Below, in pieces: positions 14,219 to 26,358 of a stretch of DNA of 64,000 nucleotides. The stretch comes from Dimorphilus gyrociliatus (lineage: Eukaryota > Annelida > Polychaeta > Dinophilidae), in NCBI GenBank assembly GCA_904063045.1, contig CAJFCJ010000008.1, positions 1,426,001 to 1,490,000 of the forward strand, in the 5' to 3' direction. The notes beneath the pieces were generated by a model. The model ran no database searches. It was not told the DNA's origin and saw nothing but the letters and a program-made list of their open reading frames with translations. The first letter of the stretch is position 1. Every line of letters begins with the position of its first letter. The position numbers and the translations under genes were made by a program.

Positions 14219-17200
14219 TCACCTCTTAGAGAGTGTCTCCAGAAATTCTTGAATATGACATAGATTATTGTCCAAATTATTCTTCCACATTTCTCCAAAT
14301 CTACTCCATTTTGTAATACATCGTAATTTCGCTCGACTCAGTCGGACATCAGCAGTCATTATATACCTGTCTTTACCGGGCTGCATTTGACACTTTTTTG
14401 GCGTTTCAACAACGTTTCTACGGATTCGTAAGATAGAATCCTTGTTCCTGATTACGCGGACAGGTGCCACTCTAATCCTAGATAGGGAGATAGTGTCGGT
14501 AACGGTGTTGATATCCGCTATCAAAACTGTCAAAAAAATTATGTTTACTGATTGGTTGTATTTTGTTTCGAGGAGATATTGTAACTTTTTGGAACCGTTA
14601 TACTTGAAATGCTTTTACCCCTGAGCGCCTCGTTTTCATGCTTTCATGAACTTTTACTGCATGTTTACACGGAACAAATGGTTAACATTTTAAAATATCG
14701 AAATTTTCCCCTAAGATCCCGAATAAAAAAATCGAGTACCTATCGTTAATGAGAAAATTTTCACCAGTAGGTTTGAGCTCAAAAACTTATAACGATATAA
14801 AAAATAGAAAATGCCTATACTAAAAGGGGAAATAAATGCGAATAACAAATATTTCCTTTGTCACATAGAGCACCTTTTATCAATCTGTATATTACTGTGA
14901 TGAATGATTTATATTATAAAGCATATATAACAGATATTGTTGTTTGAATAAAAAGATAAAGAGTGTAAAATGGTAGCTCGGGCGTAATTATTAATTTTCA
15001 GGTCGCGTGATTAATTTTATACGAATTAAAATAGAATGCAACACTTTTGATGATTTGGCGTCATGCAGAGCTATTGTGTGAAATAAAGAAAAGTTGCCAA
15101 AATCTATTTAAGTTTTTTATAGTAAATTTAATCATATGGATTTTCTGCAGAATGAATGTTATTTACGAGAAAGTAATAGAAATTAAATAAAAAACTCTAT
15201 AAATCAATCGAACAAAAGTTTTAGTTACCCTATTAATATAGCGGATAGAATTGATTATCAGAAATCAGGCGGAAAAATTCCCAAACGGCCTACAATATCC
15301 CCTAGACAAAGCAGAGTTCGGTTGAGCATTAAAAATGCCAATTTTTATTGCTCAAGTCACGGAAAAACTCAACTCTAGCATTCAAATTCACCGAATGGAA
15401 GGCAATTTACTTGTCATTTCAATATTGAAAGCGGTCAGTGAAAAGGTCAAGAGGGCAGCATTAGTCAATTTTATACGAGACCATTGACCAAAATTCGCTT
15501 ATCTTGTCTTATCTAATCGACAATCGAGTACCGTTATCTACATCTGTAGTACCTAATCGATTCCTCTCTGGCGTTCTATAGCAAATTCAACCTATTCATT
15601 GACATATCCGGTTTAGTTGATAAATATTTTTGGCTTATCTATTGTTACAGACGGCAGATTCGGAGTGGCGATTAAACAAATAGTAAATCAAAAAGGATAT
15701 TATTAGAGGAAAACATAATGTTGCAAATATTATTTGCTGCTCTGAATAAAGCATATCACATTGGTGATAGACGTTTTGTCTTTTCCTTCAAAACATATTC
15801 ATTTTGAAAAATAAAGGGTTAGTCGAATGATGTAATAACCTATGAAATTAAATGACCGTAAAAAACGCTATTCTTATAACAAGTGGAAATTTCAACTACT
15901 TGGTGTAAAAGACTTTTTAGAATTGAAAATGATCTATGGCTGACAAGATCTTTTAAAAATCTAGCACAATGTACTACAATTTCTAACAAGCTGTTAGAAG
16001 ACATTTTAAAGTAAAAAAACTCTAATCTTATAAAGTATTTCAAATATTTCTCTATCAAATTGCATAGACTAAAAGAATTGAACAAAACGTCCAATTTAAC
16101 CAGTTTTTTCGAATATCTATTCACATATTATTGGAGTTAAATATGGTGTCTTTTTTACATACGTGGACAGGTTGTTTACCCTGCTCTCAATTTCAAAATA
16201 GCACCTATCCTTTTGACAGCGCTTTAAAAAGAAGGTATGTAGTGATTCACTTTCAAATTCCATTCATTTTCCACGCTAGTTCTAAAACTATCTGCGCATA
16301 ATAATCAAATTGTAAAAATAATTTTTGTCAATCTTTGGTACATTGTAAAGATATCATCATCATTGTCGCGCTCTTATTGTTTTGACACTAAATATAGTGG
16401 TAAACCGATAGTTATGACACGAAAGAATTCCTTAACCTGGTATATACACTGATCTGGTTATTATCATTAAGATGTCTAGAAACAAGAAAAAGCTGAATAC
16501 AAACCCAAATCATGAGAACAAACTGCTTTCATTAATTGACTTTTGCTGCACGGTATACAATCTGAAATTTAAAAACATGAAAATACATCGGTGTTTTATT
16601 GTTGGTTAACATATAATTAAGAATTAAGTACTGTTTAAATAACACCTGAAATTTATATAGATAAGAATCAACGAAATCGCATGACAGCAAGCCGAAAAGA
16701 TTAGAATCGTTAAGTTAGATAGAGAGACAAATGGAGGAGAAAAACAAGACAAAAATAACATTGCCCAGGGAAAGTTAGTAAACTACTAAATACTATAAAT
16801 AGATAACTGATTAATAACATTATTTACCTTCATTATCTTCTCTTTCTCTGACATCGTAATCTAATCGTACTTTGCCGTACAAACTTGTTATAAACTCTGG
16901 TACGATTTGAGCGAATAGAACCAAGCTATCCGCGGTTCGTAAACAAATTTGTCGAGAACTCTTTTCAGTACCGTGAGAACGCTCGTTGAGTAAATTTTTA
17001 TGCCTTAATGAGGAAGTCCGTTTTTGTTCGCTATCCTCAACTGATAGAAGTAAATGAGCGGCTTTGACACCAGCTTTAAAGCAGATATCTGCAAATGTAT
17101 TTGCAGGATTTTCAAGTTCAATTGGTAATTGAGACAGGCCCAAATGAATCCTCAAAGCGCCTTTGGGCACATTCCAAGTGATCTTCCCGGCCATACAAGG

Positions 17201-17646
17201 TGGCTGAATGGGCATTACACCATGTTCTTTATGGTCCCTAAAATATTTGTTAGTTAATTAGTTTAATGATGTGGAAGTATTTTTTTTTAATTTTGTATAT
17301 AAAACTGCTAAAAAGGGCCCCTTTTTGTTATATCAACTGGAACGTTTCACCAACCGACAGCTGATACCTAATAAAACTCTAGAAGAATTTCTGACATTTC
17401 TAGCACCTGGCTAAATGGAGCGATGATTAAAAACCTTGGTGACGAAACATACACGCACCTGCGATGTATTGTCATCGCCTTTTGACATTTTTCTCGCCGC
17501 TAAATTCTACTTCTGCATTTTAGCATGCCTAATCTTTTTACTTACCAAATTTCGATGTCACAGCCCTTCACTTCACGGTGGCCGTCACTTCCCTCGTACA
17601 TTAAACAGACGACGAATAGCATATTGATCTTCTTAAGTAGAGTCAT
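14219..17646 (-). CDS. Meteorin-like secreted protein (3 exons)
   Basis: The model is 17646-17546, 17237-16828 and 14526-14219, with introns of 308 and 2301 nt. All junctions are GT-AG and the phases fit (TG|G and G|TT), giving 272 aa against roughly 290-310 in vertebrate meteorins. Exon 1 encodes a signal peptide (core MLFVVCLMYEGS) and an early Cys29. Exon 2 has the family block C-x2-GKITW-x2-PKGALRI, then CFKAG, and a distal C-x6-LVLFAQ with a YGKVRLDY strand. Exon 3 ends with KCQMQPGKDRYIMT, AKLRCITKW and NLCHIQ, matching in order the C-terminal cysteine pattern of METRN/METRNL (ECGVRPG, ARLGCAPRF, LNPCEV). An in-frame ATG five codons-plus upstream of 17646 is an alternative start. Meteorins are secreted signalling proteins in vertebrates; the role here is unknown. 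Confidence 0.8.
14527..16827 (-). other. Intron 2 of the meteorin-like gene
   Basis: A 2.3-kb intron running from the donor GTAAAT at 16827 to an acceptor preceded by TTTTTTTGAC at 14527. It contains a 94-codon open frame at 15840-16124 (minus) with no recognisable motif and AT-driven composition, which I do not consider a gene. The part around 15290-15560 is less AT-rich than its surroundings. Confidence 0.6.
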
Positions 17647-20634
17647 TATTTTCCCTCCAAACATTCCTTTTTTATCATATTCCCAACAGACTTTAAATAT
17701 CCTTGTAGAGTTGATTATCTGTTAATTTAGAGTATATATCCAACAGCTTCTAATACAAATTCATGATTAACAAAATCCCTTAAGTCTGTTTTCTAATATT
17801 CCTATCCTATTTATATTCTAAAATAAATTGATTAGAGGGTAAAAAAATACTCTCTTAAATTATCAATTTTCTAACATTTATTCAATTTTGTGCAGTTATC
17901 AAGCGGATTGGAAAAAATCTTAAAAGATTTACTCACTAAAAGTACAAAAAACTGTCATTTAAGAAAAAAAAGAGTATTTTGTGTCGGGGTTAACAAACAT
18001 GTATATTCTATATACTAAGAATAGATTGATAGCTTCGCTCTTAAAATATCCTTTTTTCCATTGAATACAATGTCTGAGAAATATTATTGTTAATAATACT
18101 AGTCAAAATATTTACTTCAATAATTTATGGCAATTGAACATTTCAGTGTATGAAAGACCTTAAAATATAGTAAACAAATCCATTTACATCACAAGAAAAT
18201 ATAATGCCGAGAAATTTGACTCCAACGACCAAAACAATTGTCTTTCTTCTACCATAAAATCGATTATCCAGGCTACTCTAGAGGAATTGCGCAGTAGAAT
18301 AATCCAAAAAGCAAAAAGCTTAAGTAAATATGAAAAAATAGAGAAAGTTTTGTTCCAGCAGCTCTTAACGTCTTCAACTGGGTTTATGAAACGAGAATAA
18401 GTGAAATCTCCTGTGATCTAGCTCACATTTACAAATACAGTGGGCAAATTGCGTTGCGGAATATGGAACCAGATTCCTATAGGTCCCGCCTATTCGTGCC
18501 AATCAAGCGCGTGGATTGCGTGCGTCGTCCTGATAGCTAAGATAGGAATAAGTGAAGTGAATAGAGAAGCTGTAGTTAATCCTCTCTAGCCCGTTATTAA
18601 TTTACTTGCGTGGGCTCTCGCTTGGTCGTCAGCCAACTGAGAAATCTTCAAAAGCAAACAATCGTAATCAATTTAAAGCGTTTATTGTCTACACGCTACT
18701 TTGCTAATTAAATTCTCGCTTAAATAAAACTTGAAGGAACCCCCTCTAATACTCCAACGAAGAGAATTTTACGCCTAATGACGCTATTTCACCCCCAACC
18801 TTTGACCCATTCCCCTGTGTAAACATATTGAATATATCCATGCAGCAAAAATAAGTTTTAAATCTCATTAAGAGTTTTTTTTAACATCATAGACTGAAAG
18901 AGCCCGATGGTTGTTCTTATCGTAACAATAAGAGACGCGTCAATTTCATTGCTAATATACAAATTCTGATGGATGTCTTTCGTTCTCGAAAATGTTTTGA
19001 TAAATTGAAGTGAGAGTAGTTTTTATGCACTGAAAGGAGATTGGCATGTTGACAGAAAAATCGCATCATTAAGCGTCACATCATTTCTATATTTTACGTA
19101 CGTTTCCTTATGTTCCTAATTATTCCTCCACAAACATGTCACAGGACTGCTTAGTGATGCACAGGTGCGTAAATATTTTACGTGTCCTTAATCTGGGTTA
19201 TACAGCGACTAGAAATGCAGCTATGGATGATGATGGGTTAAAAATCTGTATTTTGTCGCATGTTTTCGGCTCAAGAAACCCTGTCAATGACAATTATCTT
19301 TTCGAAAAACGCCTGAACCCCTGCTGAAATTTCAATACGAAAAGTATTCAAAATATTTGAGACTGTTTAAAGGAATGGTTTATGATCTGCGTAATATTAG
19401 AATGGACGCGAACAGGCGGGTATCTAATCTTTGCCCTATAAGGTCTTATTTGGCATGACCCCTACCATTTTAGAAGGATATAAGCGGCTTTAACCAAACC
19501 GCTAAGTTCAATTATGGCTTCGCCTTTTATACAAGAAAACTTATTTTGAAGAAGCGACATCTGTTATTCAAAAAAATATACACTTTCAAGATGTCACTTT
19601 ATATGCAATAGGTGCATAGAAATATTTACTGCCATCTGGTGGTTGATTCATAAGATAAAAAAAATAATTCTAACATTTGATGAAATTCATTTAAATTAGC
19701 TGAATTTTTAGTGGTCCGAATTTTGCAATTGATTTAATATAAAAGGAAATAGGGTAATTTAGTCTTCATTTGGCTTTGAATACGTGAGCTAATTATGAAG
19801 AAAATTGAGTTTATATTGGCCTACATTCTTAGTGCTATTTAATTTCAAAGGTACACCTTTTAGCTTGCTTGCATTGTAGATTTCAGAAAGACAGTTGAAG
19901 TGTGCGAGTCACTTTTAAAATGGCTTACTATATAAGCTTTCAATTTGATCTCTTACTACTGCAGGATGGCAAAAGAATTTGTAAAATGACCTAAATGTTT
20001 ATCAGCTGATGTATAGAAAAAAAAACCAAAAAAAGCTAAGCCAAGCTGGCCATCTATTATTATAACCATAGTTTTTAATTTTCGTATTGTGGAGCATAGA
20101 AATGTCATAAATAACATACTGAAGATCAATAATCCCACAGATAAGCAAACAATATTACACTTTCACTCGGTTGAAATCTTGATAATTGGTCAGATTGTTT
20201 ACCGAAACTGCATTTCATACTTTACTCTAATTACATAAAATTTAGTAAGTTAAGAAACAAAATATTAAAATTTTTTATTATATAAAATGTATACGTACTC
20301 TGAATAACTTATCATAAACACGTAAAATATAAATCAATAGGTTTATAACAACCAATTATTCTAAATTAGTTCAAATTCTCACACAATATTTTTTTAACAT
20401 TAAACATTTACACTAAGTGATACAATATGGAAAATATCACTTTTGAACAACCAATTTAATTTATATAATTAGTTTTGTCTTTTTTTTGCTTTAGTACTTA
20501 CTACATAGAATATTTTCGGCAGTTAACGTTGAAAAAATGCTACAAATTAATGATAGGGCATAAGAAAGCGGGATGATTAAAAAAAGTACATATTAAATAT
20601 TATTTTCAATATATTGCAACCAAAAGAGGTACAT
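17647..20634. other. Intergenic region between meteorin-like and PRKAR1 genes
   Basis: About 3 kb upstream of the meteorin-like start and downstream of the PKA RI stop. A CpG-bearing, less AT-rich block lies at 18430-18790, 0.8-1.1 kb upstream of the meteorin-like ATG, and is a candidate distal promoter or enhancer. A strong CTCF-like motif lies at 19628-19642. Short frames at 19136-19327 (+) and 19956-20138 (-) have no support as genes. Confidence 0.5.
19628..19642 (-). promoter_or_regulatory. CTCF-like motif (near-consensus)
   Basis: On the minus strand this reads CCACCAGATGGCAGT, which fits the vertebrate/fly CTCF core CCA[C/G][C/T]AG[A/G][T/G]GGC[A/G] without a mismatch. It lies between the meteorin-like and PRKAR1 genes. 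Binding is inferred, not shown. Confidence 0.45.
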
Positions 20635-23600
20635 CTACAAAGACAAGCTTACGAAACTATTATACTTTCCAATATTTCTCTTTAGAATATCCGAGCAAGG
20701 TCCCAGAACTCTTTCAAATCTAGCTCTATCTAATTTTACGCATTTTAATTGACCTTTTGAAACAACAGTTGCAGCTCTGGGTCTATCCAAAAGGAGGGCA
20801 ATTTCACCAAAATAATCGCTTGGCGCCAACTTCCCAACTTCTATGGGCTCTTCGTTGTCCGACTTACGCTGAAGAACTATAGCTTGGCCTTCAGTAATGA
20901 TATAGAAGTCTTCACCTGGTTCACCCTATAATTAAAGTAAAAGTAATATACATGTAAAAAACATTATTTCAGACATATCGCTAATTAAAGATTTAGTAAA
21001 AAAGAAGATAATTTAAAACAACGAGATCCTGAAGTATCAATAGCAAATAGACATCAGATATTGCCATTTTTCTTGTTTTTTATTCATTTACACAACTTCC
21101 TATATGTCCTATTACATATCCGGTTTTTATACTAAATTACTAGCACTGACTTTAGCTGCATCTAACTATTTTTAACTACTGGCGTATTTATCTTTGATGC
21201 ATGTACTTCAAATAAACTCAAAGTATTTCAGTTTAAGTCGTCACGGACGATTTCAGAACTTATTTAATTGACTATGCCAATTTATTGAAGAACGCTTAAA
21301 AAAGGGGGATTAAGGCTTGAATTCTCTTTTTTGTCGTCGAAAATTATTTATCGTTGAGCTTAAGATTGCTTAATAAAAATTCTCTTCCGAGTATACTGTT
21401 CTTTATTATTTCTACTTCTCTTTTATTTCACGGTCCACGTAAGCTGCTTGTCATCAAATTGATGTGAAATAGGCTTTTATACGGTGCATGTTTTGTTTAC
21501 AGCATATATAGTGAATAAAAAAGATGAAATATCTTATAAATACGTTGCTTACATGTTCAGCAAGTATAACTAATGGATAAAACGTCCTATTTTTGATATA
21601 TGACTAAGAAACACCAACATCAAAAGCTTAATACAATCTATAAGCTTTTCGCAGGTCCACTAATATTTCGAAAACAGCTTCTTCTATCCTAATGTCATAA
21701 AACTTCAATGGTTAATTTTTATTTCTTTTACACTTGTAATGTCGCGACAAAATTAGGTATCTTGATACCTTATTATAAATTACAGTAAAGCTATTATCAA
21801 TGTTTTATGAATTGTCAAAAGTAAAAAGAAAAGAAACCATTTAAAAATTTTTCATTTTATAGAATAAATACATAGAATATAAGAGTGCATTACTTAAACC
21901 GCCCTAGTCTGGTTAGACTGACGTGACTCAAATATGAATGGTGAATAAGCTAATCTACTTTAATACGCTAGCTTTATATCCGAAGTGAAATTTTTTGATG
22001 GATACAATTTCTGTCTCTGTTGCTAACTCTATATTGTCAATTTTATAGAAAGAGTAACCCCGGCTGTATTAAAATCAAGCTATACGGCGATAATAACCAT
22101 ATAAAATATTTACCTGTCTAACAATCTCTTGGCCATCCTCAAATTGCACAGGTTCTAACGCATCAGCGATTGTCATTCTCTCCCATTTCTCAAGACTTTC
22201 AAGAATAGATACTTTTGATAAGAATTCATCGTACATTTTTCTTTTCCTAATGGTTGATCCCTGTAAAGGGAAAGAGACCAATATATAAATAAAGATTGAG
22301 AAGAAAAAGAAACTCGATCTTTATTTTTCCTTACCATCAATATACGCCTGTAGGAATCTCTGTCAATACCCCACAATTTCACATCGTTTTTAGCTTTTAC
22401 CGTTGCAGCTCTAGGCGTACCATAGATAAGTGCTAGTTCTCCAAAACTACCTCCTTCGCCAATAGTACTAACGTAATCTCCATGAACAAAAATCTAATTT
22501 TAGTTTTACATAAATTTTAAGATAGAGACAAAAAACTTATTAAAATTCCTTACATCCACTTCTCCTTGATCAATAATGTAGAAGTTATCTCCATCGTCAC
22601 CTGATAATAATAATAAATATATACTTCCTATTAGCTAATTTACTTTCTATTTATTCAGATACATGAATAGGATATGTATAAAAAAATGTTAATAAAATGA
22701 TAAGTAACAAGAAATATAAGAAATATATAACAAACCTTGTTGAATAATTACTTCCCCTGCATGCCTATTAACTGGGAACATGGCGTCGAAAATATCACTG
22801 TAATCAAATTAAAGCATCAAATAATGGTCTAATTAAATAATTACACAAAATTAGAAACCTTCTTTCCGAGTCGTCTAAATGAGCAAACAAAACATTTTTC
22901 TGAATAGCTTTTGATAATTGAGCCATGGTCTTATAATCTTTTGGTACGACCTGCATAGTCAAAATGGAATAAGATTTAAACAGAATAGGCTTATACTTAT
23001 GATATAAATCAGTCTATAAAATATCTAAATTTTCATACCAGATCAGGCAATTAATTTGAAAGAAAAGAAAAAAATCAATAACCTTTTTGACGTACGTTGC
23101 AGCATCTTCCTCTGTATAAACTTCTGCACTAACGGCTCCTCTTCTGATGCGTTTCTGTTGTTGGTTGTTGAAATTAAAAGCATGTATGTACAATACGTTG
23201 TATTAAATTATATCCTGAGTATACTTTAATTGTTATTATACTGTAACTATTTTGTCACGCGACAGCAAATTAATAGGATAAGAAAGTCGTTGGAACTTAA
23301 CCCATGTCACAAAAAAGGCTGAAATAGACTGGGAAGATGAGTGAAAAGATAAATTATAATTTAAATTATAGAAACACAATACTATATTATACTTCCAATT
23401 GTTAGCTCTCCACATTTCCTTTAGAAAATATCCAATTGGAAAATATATTTTTTATTACTGATACCTTTAAAATCCAACTTGTTCATGGGATTATAAGTGC
23501 AATATTTGGTTCATTTAGCGTGATTAAATGATATTCAACGATTGCGACCTACCTATATGACAAGTATTTTTCAGTTACGACAGTTAAATTATTTACAAAT

Positions 23601-25929
23601 TTTAGCAGCTTTTGATTAATTAACGACGTATTCTTTCTTACTTTATTATATGTGTAAATAAGTTAAGGAGCTTTGAAAAATAATGTAAAGAAAAAACGTA
23701 CATTTCTATTGTTAGGAGGCATTTGAGCTGGGGGCTCATCGTCTTCATCACTCTCCGTTGCAACAGATTTAGTTTGTGTAGGTCCTTGGGCAGCTTCCTT
23801 TTTCGATTCCTCCTGTTGAAATGTCAATTATTTTATGAATTTAATCCAAATAATAAAAAATTAATAGAATCCGTTCTTGCGTTTGATGTTAAATAAAACC
23901 GGAATGCTAGGAGTTGTGAATAGTGCAAACGTGTTAAAATTCCCTATAGGGTTGATCTATTTCCTGTAAAAAATCTACTTTACTTACACTCATTTCATTC
24001 TAAGTTCCTCGGCAAGAGGAGGCGAATTACTAGATAAATTTTAGCGTATACTTCTTTTATACCATTAGATCGACATTAAAAAAAAATAAATTAGATATAA
24101 TAGATAAAAGTATTTGATTTACAAAAGTATAGTGGTCTTCTACAAAACTATGAAGTTATTAGCGAAGAATACCACGCTTGTACAAGCATTTTTTTAGTAA
24201 AATGTAACTGTTGAAGGCATATGTCAGACTTCATTAATTTCTAACATTTTGTTAACTTCATAGGAAGTTTAAGTTTACTCCTTGATAAGGTTACCTATAC
24301 TTTTTTAAGCTATCGGAAATATTGTCATCAAAATAAATAGAATTATCAAAAGGTTCCGTAGCAGTATTTTTTACTTTAATTTTACTTGAGATTATAGATA
24401 ATCTTTAAAGTTTTTTTTTATTTCTTCAACAAGTTTCAGCTCTTATTTACCCAATTAGACACTCTTCATCCTAGCAGAAATAATTAAACAAAATGGGTGA
24501 GAAAGGAAAGAGTTATGTACATAGTTGGCGGCCGAAAAAAACATAACACTTTGAAGAGATTGTTAGCTTAGATATAAAAACAGGCTTGAGCAAAATTTAT
24601 TGTTATTTTTTGTAAAAAATGAAGAATAAAAAATTTATCTTTTTTTACATGATTTTCATTACTGAAAACGTTTGACAAAGAAGATGATGTATATTAATTG
24701 GATGGTACAAGTTTTTCTCGAGTAGATTGTCGGTTTATCGAAAGTGAAAGATTGTTAAAATAATGCTGACCTTCACCAAACTTGTTTTTATTTTTAGATG
24801 GATGGAGAAATATATAAGAACCGATGTTAAGTGCATATAAAGTACAATTTAGGCCATAAGTCCTTCAATAACATTTACCAAAATGTCCATTAGAAAAATT
24901 TTATTTGACAACAGACTTTCTTCTGGTCTTGAACTTATTTCATTTATTTACTTTTATCCTTCCATATCTTTTTACATATGTTGTCGATCTGTTTTCACAT
25001 ATATCCGTTCTTTTCATTTCTTTTTACATTTAAACCCTTCTAAAGACAGGTAATAATTCAAATGGACTGGTGTAGTGAATAATATCATTTATTGATAGTT
25101 ATTAATCTTTCAAAGCAAGTTTTCGACCAGATTATCAAAAGGCTGACAGTATCGAATGTTAGACTGTGAATATCCATTAAACTAACAATATTAAAATCAG
25201 AAAAGAAAAGAGCAAGTCTTAGAGAGAATTAACCAAAGAGCAATCCAGTGGAATCATCTTGCTTTTTATGATAGATCCTTGTTACTAGATTTTATAACCT
25301 CATTAACCGCAAACAACCATCGTAATTCGATGAGGTGTAGCTTTTTATATGTTCTACTAACATTTGAACTTTACTAAAGCTAATATGTTAGGAATGCTAA
25401 GTTGGTTTTATAGGCCTTCGATAAGTTACTAGTTTCTCTTAAAGTATTATGGCGTATAGGAATTTTTGCTGTCATGACAACGAACATATGCACCTGATCG
25501 TTAGGGCGACTTGGGTGCATATATATTTTAATTAATTTATCTTACATTTTTTTAAGTGAGCAGTTAAATGCTTAGTGATTAGCCTATAGATTGTCAGACA
25601 TATTAAAGGATACTTTTGAGCTTGATTCGAAACTTGAGGAGAAAATGTGAACTATTGAATATAAAAGGCGCAAAGTCAATAATCATTCAATAAAACAAAT
25701 AGGATTATAACTGGCACCACCTCGCGGATTTTATACAAACTAGATAGAAAAAATGTTTAACAACCTTTTCTAACCTTTCAAAGTACTCTTTGAGAAAAGT
25801 ATGTGGCTTCTCTGGTCGACTTAAACATAACTGAATTATGCAGTCTTTTAAAACCTGTTGAATTTGATGTTTTTTCACGTAGCTTTCAACTTCTCGGAGG
25901 TTGTAGTCGTCTTCACCCACTCCAGCCAT
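20635..25929 (-). CDS. PRKAR1: cAMP-dependent protein kinase type I regulatory subunit (9 exons)
   Basis: Exons are 25929-25765, 23812-23702, 23154-23083, 22950-22859, 22797-22736, 22600-22554, 22493-22335, 22260-22114 and 20925-20635. All are GT-AG with matching phases and give 381 aa, the length of human RI-alpha. Residues 1-55 are the dimerisation/docking domain ([19 protein letters not shown]). Residues 56-92 are an acidic linker. RRGAVS at 96-101 is the pseudosubstrate, with Ala in the phospho-acceptor place, which makes it RI and not RII. Two CNB domains follow, each with its phosphate-binding cassette ([30 protein letters not shown]) and the cAMP-binding Glu and Arg intact. It holds the PKA catalytic subunit inactive until cAMP binds. 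The docking domain has Val in place of the first conserved Cys. A second in-frame ATG at 25953 would add eight residues. Confidence 0.97.
23813..25764 (-). other. Intron 1 of PRKAR1
   Basis: A 1952-nt intron separating the docking-domain exon from the linker exon, phase 0, with donor GTTGTT and an acceptor ending in TTCAACAG. The interior is AT-rich. I see no nested gene; alternative first exons for RI isoforms could lie here but none is recognisable. Confidence 0.6.
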
Positions 25930-26358
25930 TTTTGACACTTGTAATCTACGCATTTATACATAAAATAGCTGGAACTACTTTTAGCGTCTTTTGTAAAAGG
26001 CTTTGTAACTTGCCATTTTCATCAAAAACGTAACCAATCAAAAAGCTCGTTGCTTCCTTTGAAATATGTATTTCCCGCATAGACAGATGGCGCTCTCGTA
26101 GCAATAGCATCAAGAGCGACATCTGACACCTACCCATCTAAACACCCTGCTATTGATTGTTCTAACCTGACCTCCATGTTCCTGATATGACGTATATAAA
26201 CTATAACTTGCTATATTCTATCAGTTACCCTCGAGAATTAGGTAAGGATACGCAAGAATTATTAAAGTGTTGTAAATAACCGGATTGATTCACTGTTATT
26301 CCTACAGACAAACTTTTTAAATATTTTTTAAAGTTTCGCAATAATTTTCAATTCGAAA
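25930..26358. promoter_or_regulatory. Divergent promoter shared by PRKAR1 (-) and ABCG2-like gene 1 (+)
   Basis: 429 bp separate the two start codons. On the ABCG side there is a TATATAAA box at 26193-26200 and an initiator TCAGTT at 26221-26226, placing the presumed start A about 30 nt after the first T of the box. A 5'UTR exon then ends at a strong donor (TTAG/GTAAGG) at 26241. A 66-nt UTR intron runs 26242-26307 to acceptor CCTACAG. A CTCF-like AGATGGCGC lies at 26085-26093, between the two starts. No TATA box is evident on the PRKAR1 side. Confidence 0.65.

Noticed and set aside
14442-14624. 60-codon plus-strand frame
   Set aside because: Shadow of the meteorin-like exon 3 on the other strand.
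15840-16124. 94-codon minus-strand frame within the meteorin-like intron
   Set aside because: Same strand as the host gene but no acceptor/donor pair in phase, no recognisable family, and no counterpart in meteorins.
19136-19327. 63-codon plus-strand frame
   Set aside because: No domain, no splice context; lies in a spacer.
19956-20138. Hydrophobic minus-strand frame considered as signal exon of the meteorin-like gene
   Set aside because: The exon at 17546-17646 fits by phase, signal peptide and conserved cysteine, whereas this frame has no suitable donor.
25946-26137. 63-codon minus-strand frame upstream of PRKAR1
   Set aside because: Lies in the divergent promoter; no homology to PKA subunits. 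Probably 5'UTR or promoter DNA.
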